Positions 22,390-31,473 of a stretch of 31,473 nt of DNA are shown here, in pieces. The DNA is from Conidiobolus incongruus B7586. Taxonomy: Eukaryota; Entomophthoromycota; Entomophthoromycetes; Entomophthorales; Conidiobolaceae. Position 1 is the first letter of the stretch. The number at the start of each line of letters is the position of its first letter. The notes below the pieces were generated by a model, which saw only the letters and a list, made by a program, of their open reading frames with translations, was not told the DNA's origin and did no database searches. Made by a program: the position numbers and the translations under genes. Location of the stretch: positions 1 to 31,473 of the forward strand of contig JNEM01014566.1 in the NCBI GenBank assembly GCA_000697335.1, given 5' to 3'.

Positions 22390-23414
22390 AATTTATTGAA
22401 TATTAAAATTATTATCTTATAATTATATTGTAATTTGTATTAATAAATGTATAGTTGTATAATATTATTGAAAATTAAAATAATTTGTATTTTTCTAGTT
22501 CTCAAATAAGAATAAATAAATTTAGATGTAATTTAAAAATGTGGGACAAATTTTGAAAATTATATTTCGATAATTTACCTGTAATGATGAGATAATCAGC
22601 ATGAAATAAAAAAAATATCAGTGAAATTTAAAAATTTTGTCTGAAAATAGTCATATTTTCAAATATCTATGAATCACAATATTTTGCTATTTTAATATTT
22701 CAGTTGATACAATATATGATATATATTTAACAATTGCTCCTTTTGATGTTATTAATTTTTTTTAATTTTATAATTTTATGATTTTTTATTTGATTAGAAA
22801 TTACAAAAATGTAATATTATCAATAAATAATCAAACTCCTGATTTCTAATCATTTTTAGTAATTAATATAAACAAAAATTATATAGATAGATAAATATTG
22901 ATGAATATTGAGTACAATTGATTAAATTTATTATATTAGTATTATAGTATAGATTTAAACTATAAAAATTATTCAAATGAGCACTTTGACATCAATATGT
23001 TGGTGATAATTAAAGGTATTAAATTAGATAATGTAACTGTATAGTAAAATTGATGGATATTCAATTAATTAAAACTATTATCCCAATTAATATTTCAATA
23101 GAATATTAAATCACTATTTAGAGTTTCATAATTAAAATTCATTTATACAAATATAGAAAGAAATTTATAAGAAATTTCTATTTTAATACCCAAAGAATAT
23201 TAATAGATTGCCAAGTATTAAAAATAAATGACTAGGAAAATTTTAATTATAAGTAAATTATTATATTAAAAATATTAATTTGTTTGAAAAAATAATTTTT
23301 TTAATATGTTTTGATAATTTTAAAAAAATAAACAATTAAACAATGATAAATAAAAATAAATTATATAAAATTAATTTTGAATATTGTAACTATTATTTAT
23401 TCATTAATATATTT
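22390..23414. other. Spacer between the TLC and SAD1 genes
   Basis: About 1 kb of AT-rich DNA between two minus-strand genes. It must hold the TLC promoter and the SAD1 3' end. No further gene or repeat was recognised. Confidence 0.5.
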
Positions 23415-25377
23415 TTAACAATTTTTGCGTTTCCAAATTTGCAGATAAGATTGGGACATGAAGAGTGTTTGACCAATTGTTTCTTGCACCAATAAGTCTT
23501 GAATTTCAAACCATTGTCCAAGTGCCAAATGCTGAATTTGAATCGAGTACTGGCCATCTTCTAAACTACCAGTGTGTGTAATGTTTGCCACGAGGTCGTA
23601 AAGGCCATTGAGATTGTCTGCGGGTTCTCCAGTAGCTATTCATGTTTAAATCAGTAAGTAATATATATTATATATATATTAATCATTTACCTTCATAAAT
23701 ATTTAAAGCTTGGACAGGGAAATTAACAATAGTAGAATTCTTCTCCTGATTGAAGTTGTTCTTACTGAATCTCTTAATGAAGAATAAGAAATATTTGGGA
23801 TATTCGATGATTTTATAAGTTTTGATGAATTTGTCACTTTCCTAAGGATTTTTATTAATATGATTAGATGGTAAAAAATGTAGGCGTAGATTTACCTGAC
23901 GCGTTTTACCATCAAATTTACTTAATAGGGTTGACAGTGGTACCTATAATAAATATTCATCAGTATCTTTATGTCTAATATACAAATTGTTTATAATCAC
24001 TTGAGGAATGATATTATGCTCAATTTCATCAACAAATACAGGAACAGGCGGTACATCCAAAGTTAAAAATAAAAACGGCGATTCGACTATTTCAGGAGTA
24101 CCTATAAATTATATCAAATTAATGTTTGTTATTATTCGGTTATAATTCTAAATATATCTACCTTCTCGAATTCCATCTTCAATCTTTATAACTGGAATTG
24201 TACAAGTTCTTACTTTTCCTTGAAAACAATCTGTAATAATATCTAACCAAATTTCATGTTAAGCAGCTGTATAAAATAATTTAATAAATAAATTACTCTT
24301 CTTTTTAATTTTACCCTTCGTTAAATCCCTTTGAATAGCATTCAAAAACCATTTTAAAAATTCAATGGGTTCTTGTTGTTTGATGAATGTGAATTTTTTG
24401 TGGGTAATGTTGGTTACTTCCTAATAGATGAATTGATATACTAATTGATAATTAAAATAAAATTGAATTACCTGTAAAAATTCGTGAGGACTGACTTGAT
24501 GTTTGAAAAGGGAAGGATTCCATATTTTTTTAACAAGTAAACTGAATCTTTGAACTATGTTGAAAAAAAATATATAAGTTTAATTGATGGTAATATATAG
24601 ATTAATAATATTTCGCTTACTTAATTGAGAATAATCCTTAAATTCCGATTCCATAAAGTAATTTCTAATAGGTATCACATGGGATAAAGCTTGAATTATA
24701 ACGTTGATATAATCATTAGCTTTAATATTATTTAACCCAATAAACCCTATAAAATATATTAATTAATATATTTTTAATCGAATAGCATAATAAATTACCT
24801 GGATAGTATTTCTCATTATTCAAATCATAGCTCAATTCTTTATTATTATCCAAATTTTGAATCATTTCACGAGTATAAGTGGGTTTCAGATAGTATTGAA
24901 TGTCTCTTAAACTGGGATCTTTCACTTCGTAACCTTCTGGTAATACATAAATCTAATTAATAAAAAATTAGAAATAAAATATCATATTTGCAGTTTTTAT
25001 GTTTACTTTAGTATCTTCCAAATTAATGAAAACATGGTGATCTTCGAATAAACTGTGGAAATAAGCTTTGGAACTGGTACCTCTTCCTAATTATTAATTA
25101 GAATAAGTAAAGTTTTGCAAAATTATATAAAATAATTTTTACCTTGAAAATATTTTCCACAAATTAAACAGGCGTAAACATTGAGTTGAGATAATGTCAC
25201 GGAGCATAACTTTTCAAAATCGAAATCGAGTCGCGATCTGTCTATAGTATCTAAGTATAATGTGGAATGGGAAGAGCTATTATTGTTTTTGTTATGTTTC
25301 TTGGTGGGTGGTTCTTCGTTATTTGATGATGAATCTTCTCTTTTGTCTTTTTTGGTGGGTTGATCACTTTGAACCAT
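23415..25377 (-). CDS. SAD1: SAD1/USP39-like tri-snRNP assembly factor (inactive USP fold)
   Basis: SAD1/USP39 helps the U4/U6.U5 tri-snRNP form and join the spliceosome in the nucleus. Minus-strand exons: 25143-25377, 25007-25086, 24799-24952, 24621-24746, 24472-24554, 24315-24420, 24162-24242, 24001-24101, 23896-23943, 23691-23841 and 23415-23635, all in phase, giving 461 residues. A basic, Asn/Ser-rich head (1-39) is followed by the zinc-finger UBP region: YLDTIDRSRLDFDFEKLC, ACLICGKYFQGRG, Cys58/70/73 and His89/95/96. The USP-like domain starts with GLNNIKANDYINVIIQ. Asp168 stands where active proteases have the catalytic Cys, and Gln417 stands at the catalytic His, as expected for this non-protease family. 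Further family blocks are KKIWNPSLFKHQVSPHEFLQ, ITDCFQGKVRT, LFFIKRFSKNNF and SYLQIWKRK. Family assignment is very sure. Ten introns of 51-72 bases make it a splicing factor that itself depends heavily on splicing. Confidence 0.94.
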
Positions 25378-25712
25378 TTTGTGATTATGTTTGTTATTGA
25401 AAATAGAAGATTGAATTAATTATATTAATTAGCTCAATTATTTTAAGTCCGTTTAATGCATTTAAATAGACCCTTTTAATCATATTTAATCAGCTAGAAT
25501 TATGGGATTAGTGATAATAATTAAAGATTAACAAGGACAAAAAATAATTAGCATTAATTAAAAATGAAGCAGAGATGAAATTGAAAAATTATAAAAAAAA
25601 ATAGCATGGTTCCATAATAGAAAAAAATAAGTTAAAGATATTTTACTATGTTTTGATGTGATAGAAGAACTTTCTATGTAAATACAATATATATCAATTT
25701 TGTCGGACTTGA
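25378..25712. other. Spacer between SAD1 start and the tRNA gene
   Basis: 335 bases of AT-rich DNA with no gene. It should contain the SAD1 promoter (reading left) and the 5' flank of the tRNA gene. Confidence 0.5.
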
Positions 25713-25793
25713 GACAAGATGGCCGAGTGGTTAAGGCGTGTGCCTAGAAAGCACATGGGATTTCCCGCGTAGGTTCAAATCCTGCTCTTGTCG
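25713..25793 (+). tRNA. tRNA-Ser (anticodon AGA)
   Basis: The 7-bp acceptor stem GACAAGA/TCTTGTC with a G discriminator encloses a D arm (GCCGAGTGGTTAAGGC), the anticodon arm TGTGC-CTAGAAA-GCACA with AGA in the loop, a long variable arm (TGGGATTTCCCGCG) typical of serine tRNAs, and a T arm with TTCAAAT. A-box (TGGCCGAGTGG) and B-box (GGTTCAAATCC) promoter elements are near consensus. No intron. It reads UCU and, by inosine, UCC codons. Confidence 0.96.
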
Positions 25794-26353
25794 TTATCTG
25801 TTAATATGAATATCTCTTTTTCAAAAAAATTTTTCAATTAACCTGATATTTTAACCATTCTTTTTTTATTTTATTCATCTTATCCATTATTCTTAAATTT
25901 TCAAATTTTGTTATTTTCAATTTTACGTAATATTATTATTCAATAATTCCAAAATATATTCCGAAATTTCATAAAAAATTAAACTGTTATAGTCTTCAAA
26001 TATTTCAATTTTATATTCTTTATTTTTACTATCTGTGTATAATATATATACAATTTCAATTATCAAGATATATAAACTGATTAATATAAAAAAATTCTAT
26101 TATTGAATTAAAATGTATTTATACTGTTATTGTATAGCGATTAATCTTTTTAATATATTATTTGTATTATTTTATAGATTTAAAATAGATAATTATAGAA
26201 TTTCACTCCTTTTGAGTTATCTATATTTCTTGTATTTACCATAAATATATTTTATATATTATGGTAACCATGAATCACACTTATAATTGAATGTGGTTTA
26301 TAAATAATGAATAATATTATTATACTTTAATGAAGATCTTTTGTTGATTAATC
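25794..26353. other. Spacer between the tRNA gene and mariner A
   Basis: Apart from the tRNA terminator at its left end, this 560-base AT-rich stretch shows no gene, RNA or repeat that I can identify. Confidence 0.5.
25817..25821 (+). terminator. T5 terminator of the tRNA gene
   Basis: The first run of five T on the + strand after the tRNA gene, 23 bases past its end, is the expected RNA polymerase III stop signal. Confidence 0.6.
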
Positions 26354-26355
26354 TA

Positions 26356-26392
26356 TTACTTTGTAATTTAAATAATGGGAATTTTTTGTGAT
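26356..26392 (+). repeat. Terminal inverted repeat, left end of mariner A
   Basis: Shares ATTA, AATTTAAATAATGG and AATTTTTT stretches with the ends of copy B. It is the 3' end of the element, because the transposase runs on the minus strand. Confidence 0.75.
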
Positions 26393-27623
26393 TGAAAAAA
26401 ATAAACATTTTAATATATAAAAAGTAAAAATAAATATATAATATAAAATTAATAATTTCTTTTATTTCTAATAACTTTTTGCTATATTTTTAACAAAGAT
26501 TTAACACTTAAAAAATAGTTCTTTTTATTAAAGACTAAAATTTGATATTTTATAAACCAATTAAATTTTCCTGTAGAAATTTTCTTTCTTATAAGCTAGT
26601 TTTTTAATTGCTTAAAGCAATTATAATTATATAAGTTATAATCTAAAGAATATACTAGATGTAATAGTTTTTTCTAGTTATTTTTAATTAGAAAGTTTTT
26701 TACAACTTTAAATTTATGTATTTTATAATTATCATGTAAAATAATATGTTTTTTTAAATTATATTAAAAATACTAATTAGAAATAGTTTTATTTAAAAAA
26801 AATATAAAATTTATTATTAATTAATTCTCCTTTAAAAATTAAATAAGAATAGTATATGTTATTATAATTTATTACAACAATTAACATTCTCTTATTAATA
26901 AAGTATTTATTTAAAGTAATTTATAGAGGGGGTTATTTTAACTTAATTTAACACTTTGATTTATGTTTTAACAAAAGATTATATAAAAGAATTTAAGATT
27001 CATTAATTATAATAATTCACTATAAAAACTTTAATTTTTAGTTATACTTTAGTAAATTTTATTTAGCAATAGTTACTTTAGTTTTTTTTTAAGTTTTAAT
27101 TAAATTATAAGGTATTTATTTTATATTTTTATTAATTAATTTTAATTTAAACTTTAATATATATAAAATACTTATGTAACTAATATTAAAATATCTTAAT
27201 AATTTTTTAACTAAAATAAAAAAATATTTTTTAATATAATTTTTAACTTTATTAATAATTAAAAAAGTAATAGTTAAAACTAATTTTTTGAATTTTAATA
27301 GGTTTTAAGTAATTTCTTTTTTAACTTTAAAATAATTTACCTAATAATAAATTGTTAATTTAAATAATATTTTATTACTAAAAGCTATTTATATATTTTA
27401 AATAATTTTAAAGGGTTTGTGGTTAAGTTTTACTAATACTAAAATAAAAAACTTTTGATGATTATTATTTAGTTTAAATATAATTAAATTAAACAACTAA
27501 TTTTAAAAAATAAATTTTTTAATCAAAAAAATTATTATATATATATAATTCAAAACTATTTATTTTCTTATTTATTTTATATATATTCTTTTATTTGAAA
27601 CTAATAATAAGTTTGAAAAATCA

Positions 27624-27662
27624 AAAATTAAAAAATTTCTTATTTCTTTAATTCTATAGTAA
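27624..27662 (-). repeat. Terminal inverted repeat, right end of mariner A
   Basis: On the minus strand it reads TTACTATAGAATTAAAGAAA and then an AAATTTTTTAATTT stretch, nearly the same as the left end of copy B. Confidence 0.8.
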
Positions 27663-27664
27663 TA

Positions 27665-28315
27665 TTTACAAATTAAAATCTGTTATTTTGAAATTTAACA
27701 AGAATTAAAATCTGATATCAAATATTCATAGTCATTGGTAAACTATTCTAAATTCTATTCATATTGCTATTTATTGAATTATTAGGTATAGCTATTTATC
27801 TAGCATTTGCAATTAGAAAATATATTATATTAAGTTAAATCATTTAAATAAAATATAAAATATTAAATTTTTATATAGTTTGTATATTCACCAGGATCTT
27901 TATTAGTTTATATTTAGGTTCTATAACAGTGATACCATTGTAATTACCTTAATTATAATATATTTTTAATATGTTAATATGAATTTCCCTTTAATTTTTC
28001 CAGTTTATGGAGATAGGACATACCTCAATATATTAGTTTAACTTAAGGTTTTATTTTTATATAATTTAATAATTTTTAATTCTAATAATTATATTTCACT
28101 AATCTTAAATTTCAAATTAATTGCTTTGATTTAAAAATGTTCAAAACCTGAAATTATAATAATTATAATTTCATAATAAGATGATATTGTATATATTATT
28201 CAAAATTCTAATATCCTTATTATTGAGATCTACTCTAGTGATTTTTCTATTAAATTATAAATAAAATCATTTTTATAATTTATTGAATATCAACTTGAAA
28301 TTTTTTGTTCATATA
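27665..28315. other. DNA between mariners A and B, with a degraded exon-like stretch
   Basis: AT-rich. The stretch 27792-27927 resembles the exon-like sequence at 30537-30625 (shared TATAG acceptor, GCATTTGCA/GGTTTGCAG, TTAGTTTATAT), and 28010-28040 resembles 30727-30757 (both end ...AATATATTAGTTT). It therefore looks like a diverged duplicate of the DNA left of copy C. Confidence 0.4.
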
Positions 28316-28317
28316 TA

Positions 28318-28356
28318 TTAGTATAGAAATTAAGAAATGGCAAATTTTTTAATTTC
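28318..28356 (+). repeat. Terminal inverted repeat, left end of mariner B
   Basis: Pairs with the right end at 29596-29633. Sixteen identical terminal bases are followed by similarity including AATGG and AATTTT. Confidence 0.85.
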
Positions 28357-28506
28357 TAATCTTTCAAACATATTATATGTTTTGAAAAATTATATATATA
28401 TATAATATAGGAAAATAAATATTTTCAAACTATATATATATATTCAATTTTTATTATTTTTTTTATTATCATATTTTAATTTTAAAATTTATATTTAAAT
28501 TTAATC

Positions 28507-29520
28507 ATGCTTAAACCAGATTGTGATTATCAAAAGGCTTTTATTTTTATATCTTTAAAACTTAATTATAAACCCTTTAAAATCATTTAAAACTTGCAAA
28601 CAGTTTATAAAGATAGTGTTTTATCTAAAACTACCATATATCACTAGATTTGTGATTTTAAAGCTAGAAAGGACATTATTTAAAATTTACCAAAATCTAA
28701 AAGACTAATTTCTATTGTTACTCTTTTATTTATTAATATAATAAAAAAATATATTAAGAAATACCTTTTTATTTCTGTTAGAGAATTACTAAAATAATTT
28801 AATATTAATTATACAAGCATGTTATATTTACTTATATTTAAACTTAGGTTAATTAATAAAAATATAAAATAAATATCTTATAATTTAACAAAAACCTAAA
28901 AGAAAATTAAAGTAGCTATAGCTAAATTAAACTTATTAAGGTATAACTAAAAACAAAGGTTTTTACAATGAATACTTATAATTAATGAATCTTAAATTCC
29001 TTTATATAGTCCTTTACTTAAAAATAAAACAAGATGTTAGGTTAAACCAAATTAATCCTTTCTAAAAATTCTAATAAATAAGCATTTTAAATATAAGTGA
29101 ATGTTAATTTTTGTAATAGATTATAATGGTATATAGTTTTTTTATTTAATACCTCAAAGAAAATCAATTAATAGTAAGTTATATATTACTTTTTTAAATA
29201 AAACAATTTTTAAATAGTGTTCTCAATATAAATAAAAGATATCTATTATTTTATATAATAATTATAAAATATATAAAACTAAAGCTATAAAAGATTTTTT
29301 ATATAAAAAAAATTAGAGGGAGTTACTACATCTAGTATATTCACTTAATTATAACCTATGTGATTATAATTATTTTAGACAATTAAAAAACAGCTTACAG
29401 GAAAAAAATTCCTCTAAACAAATTAAATTGGTTTGTGAAATATCAAATTTCAGTTTTTAATAAAAAGAACTGTTTTTTAGGTATTAGAAGCTTACTAAAG
29501 GTATAGAAAAAAGTTATTAA
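28507..29520 (+). pseudogene. Mariner transposase pseudogene in copy B
   Basis: The frame of 337 codons follows a mariner transposase from the N-terminal helix-turn-helix region through the DD34D catalytic domain. It is interrupted about 19 times by stops, but never by a frame change. Two of the three catalytic Asp codons read AAT (Asn), consistent with G-to-A change of GAT; the third (in CDYNYF) is kept. It cannot make transposase. Confidence 0.88.
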
Positions 29521-29595
29521 TAATAAAAGAGGCTATTAATTTTATATTATTCATCAATTTTTATATATTATTTATTAATTTATTTATTTAATTTT

Positions 29596-29633
29596 AATTT
29601 TAAAATTGTACCATTATTTAATTTCTATACTAA
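29596..29633 (-). repeat. Terminal inverted repeat, right end of mariner B
   Basis: Its reverse complement begins TTAGTATAGAAATTAA, identical to the left end, and is followed by TAATGGTAC against GAAATGGCA on the left. Confidence 0.85.
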
Positions 29634-29635
29634 TA

Positions 29636-30936
29636 CTATATTAGCCTATTCAATATTCATAATATTAATATTTGAATTTATTACAAGTTTCCATAATCTA
29701 AATATTCATTAGTCTAAAACATTTAATATTCTAATTTATTTTCAAAAAGTTTTTTACAAAGCAAATACATTCCTATGAATATTTGTTTAATTTTTAGCAA
29801 TAATGATTTATATTTAAGATCCAATAGATTAAATAATTAGTGAGTTTATTCAATTTAATATTAATCAAAATCCTTGACTTTTGCAATAGATTGTAAAATC
29901 AATAACTTTTACAAGTTTAAACTAGAGTTATAATCTGGAACAATATATATTTATGCTAGCTAATAATATGTTTTAATTGCATTCATATTCATATTAATTA
30001 ATCTATAGTTTGGGTATTTTATCTGGTACCAGTAAGCAAAAATCCAAATATATTGGTTATTAAAATAATTTATTTGAAAATATTTAAAAATATTTCATTC
30101 TAATTAGTATTGTTATTTGATGGATTTCATAATATATATACTCTTACCTTTACTTCTATCTTTCCAGATTATTTGGTTTTATAACCAATTTTATTGATAT
30201 ATTATTTTTGATAATATTTATTATAATTTAGTAATTTTGTTGTAGTTATTTTATTGTTAGAAATTTCTCATTTGGTCAAGATAAACTTAAATAGAATTTT
30301 GATTTTTATTTAAAATTAATTATATATTTTTAGTCTTTGAAAGTTTCAGTACTACAGTAATTAAAAAACTATTTAGATTGTTTTCAGTTTCAATATTCAT
30401 TAAATACAACTAATTTATAATGGACCTTCATATACTTGAAATCAAATGAATCAATTCAGAGCAACTATCATGCAATGTAATGAATATATTTTGAATATTT
30501 TGAAGTTTTAAACTTTATCCTTTTAATTGGATATAGCTTATCATTGGGGTTTGCAGCCTTATACTATCTGTATCCTTTTATGATGATAGGTGGTATTTCC
30601 TTTAGTTTTTTATATGCTTGTTATGGTAAGTATATTATTATTTTTTTTTTGAGAATATTACTTAAATAAATTTTTTTATATTTTTTATAACTTTCCAAAA
30701 TCAACAATATATATAGAAAATAAGTCAGTTGAAAAGGATGTCTTACCTTAATATATTAGTTTTATTTAATTAATATAATAATTTTGGATATTTAATTTTT
30801 TTAATAAAATATGACTTCTCTTTTTCAAAAATTATTATTTAATTTGAGTAGTCAAAAAATTTGATAAAACTTTAATTATATATATCATTCATCTTGAATA
30901 ATATTTTAAATTGTTTCTGATACTCTAAAGTTTATA
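29636..30936. other. DNA between mariners B and C
   Basis: AT-rich, with one exon-like stretch (30537-30625, listed separately) and splice-like signals at 30009 (CTATAG), 30167 (long pyrimidine run then CAG) and 30248 (TTGTAG). These may be remnants of exons of a membrane-protein gene, but I could not build a continuous model. Confidence 0.35.
30537..30625 (+). pseudogene. Exon-like stretch of an unknown membrane protein
   Basis: The stretch is preceded by the acceptor ATATAG and followed by the donor GTAAGT. In the phase that stays open it encodes hydrophobic residues: LSLGFAALYYLYPFMMIGG, then ISFSFLYACYG, which looks like membrane-spanning sequence. It is visibly richer in G/C than its surroundings. 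A degraded relative seems to lie at 27792-27927. No family was recognised, and neighbouring exons could not be assembled, so it may be part of a living gene, a broken gene or a duplicated fragment. Confidence 0.35.
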
Positions 30937-31473
30937 TCAAATAGGAAAAAACGAAATGGTAAATTCTTTTCTAAATTTTTCAAATATATTAATAGTTTCA
31001 AAAATATATTATATACAAAAGATATAAGAGAGTTAATATTTTCAATATATATTTATGTATATTCAATTATTATTATTATTTAACTAGGTTATTCTCAATC
31101 ATACATTAATTGTTGAATTTAATAATAATTAAAGTAAATAATTATAATCAAAACTCATTTATTTTTATATTTTTAAAATTCAACCATAAGCTGTTGAAAA
31201 TTATTTTAGGTTTATAAATAACGTATAAAGATATTATTTATTTAAAATTATCATTTATGTTGGATTAACTATTTAAAACTATAAGGGATATATTTTAAAT
31301 TAAATAAAATTTAAAAATTAAATTCTAGTGTTAATTTTTCTTATAATAATAATATTAAAAAACATATATTAAAACTACTTTTTAATCTTAAATAAACTAT
31401 ATTTATAGTAATTTAATATAGAATACGAATGTATAATATATATATTGAAGATCAAATTAATTTTGAATAATAA
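30937..31473 (+). mobile_element. Mariner DNA transposon copy C (left part, cut by window end)
   Basis: Starts after TA at 30935-30936 with a diverged terminal repeat (TCAAATAGGAAAAAACGAAA, then ATGGTAAATTC). It aligns with copy B from its left end through the N-terminal third of the transposase. About 540 of an expected 1310 bases lie in the window. Internal stops are frequent and it is inactive. It is more diverged from B at the terminal repeat than A is. Confidence 0.78.

Larger units (their letters stand above)
26356..27662 (-). mobile_element. Mariner DNA transposon copy A (inactive, full length)
   Basis: About 1307 bp, flanked by TA at 26354-26355 and 27663-27664. The terminal inverted repeats pair: the left end begins TTACTTTGTAATTTAAATAA, and the right end read on the minus strand begins TTACTATAGAATTAAAGAAA; both resemble the ends of copy B. 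On the minus strand the interior aligns with copy B over its whole length. Mariner transposase blocks remain, such as LHDNYKIHKFKV, corresponding to the family's HDNARPHTA, with the second catalytic Asp kept. The first and third catalytic Asp positions are Asn. Many stops occur, yet over most of its length it can be aligned codon by codon with copy B without an evident frame change. It is dead, and its changes are mostly toward A/T. Confidence 0.85.
28318..29633 (+). mobile_element. Mariner DNA transposon copy B (inactive, full length)
   Basis: 1316 bp between TA at 28316-28317 and 29634-29635. The left end begins TTAGTATAGAAATTAAGAAA and the right end, reverse complemented, TTAGTATAGAAATTAAATAA, so the first 16 bases match exactly. 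The transposase frame runs from ATG at 28507 to TAA at 29518-29520, 337 codons, the usual mariner size. It shows no frame change but about 19 internal stops, several at positions where mariners have Trp. Recognisable blocks are SKTTIYH (HTH region), ISVRELLK, ILIINES (family GDE; Asp replaced by Asn), FFYLIPQRKSINSKLY, LYNNYKIYKTKA (second Asp replaced by Asn) and YSLNYNLCDYNYFRQLKNSL (third Asp kept). This is the DD34D mariner arrangement. Intact frame plus many transition-type stops suggests hypermutation. Confidence 0.92.

Noticed and set aside
27900-31473. Right-hand repeat zone as a retroelement or virus-like element
   Set aside because: The protein blocks match a mariner transposase (DD34D), and the ends are short inverted repeats with TA duplications. 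No reverse transcriptase, capsid or long terminal repeats were seen.

Overview
The window looks like nuclear DNA of an AT-rich, intron-rich fungus. The genes are split by many introns of about 50-70 bases with GTAAGT/GTAAAT-type donors, CTAAC/CTAAT-like branch points and TAG acceptors. Coding stretches are clearly less AT-rich than the spacers. One gene is a WOPR-domain (Gti1/Pac2) regulator, a family known from fungi. I cannot name the species; an early-diverging or otherwise AT-rich fungus fits best.

Layout. 1520-5626 (+) is a 14-exon RIC1 gene (Rab6/Ypt6 exchange-factor subunit). 6228-6862 (+) is a four-exon, 153-residue WOPR-only protein. After about 4.8 kb without a visible gene comes an intronless bZIP transcription factor (11629-12552, +). 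A further 6 kb holds no recognisable gene and ends at a small GC-rich island (about 18660-18851) that is open on both strands. 20338-21339 (+) is a SENP8/DEN1-like NEDD8 protease. It converges with a TLC-domain membrane protein (21369-22389, -), with 29 bases between the stop codons. 23415-25377 (-) is an 11-exon SAD1/USP39 homologue, a catalytically dead ubiquitin-protease-like splicing factor. A tRNA-Ser(AGA) lies at 25713-25793 (+).

The right-hand 5 kb is a repeat zone. It holds two full-length mariner DNA transposons with recognisable terminal inverted repeats and TA target sites (A, 26356-27662, minus; B, 28318-29633, plus) and the left part of a third (C, from about 30937 to the window end). 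In B the whole transposase reading frame can be followed without a frame change but contains many stops at Trp and Gln positions. This fits cytosine-to-thymine hypermutation of repeats (RIP-like) better than slow decay. The DNA left of B and C also looks duplicated and carries one exon-like stretch in a good and a degraded version.

The genes do not form one pathway. They are housekeeping genes (Golgi traffic, neddylation, splicing, lipid or membrane protein) plus two regulators isolated in long AT-rich spacers. All multi-exon models were built by hand from splice signals, reading phase and remembered family alignments; no search was run.
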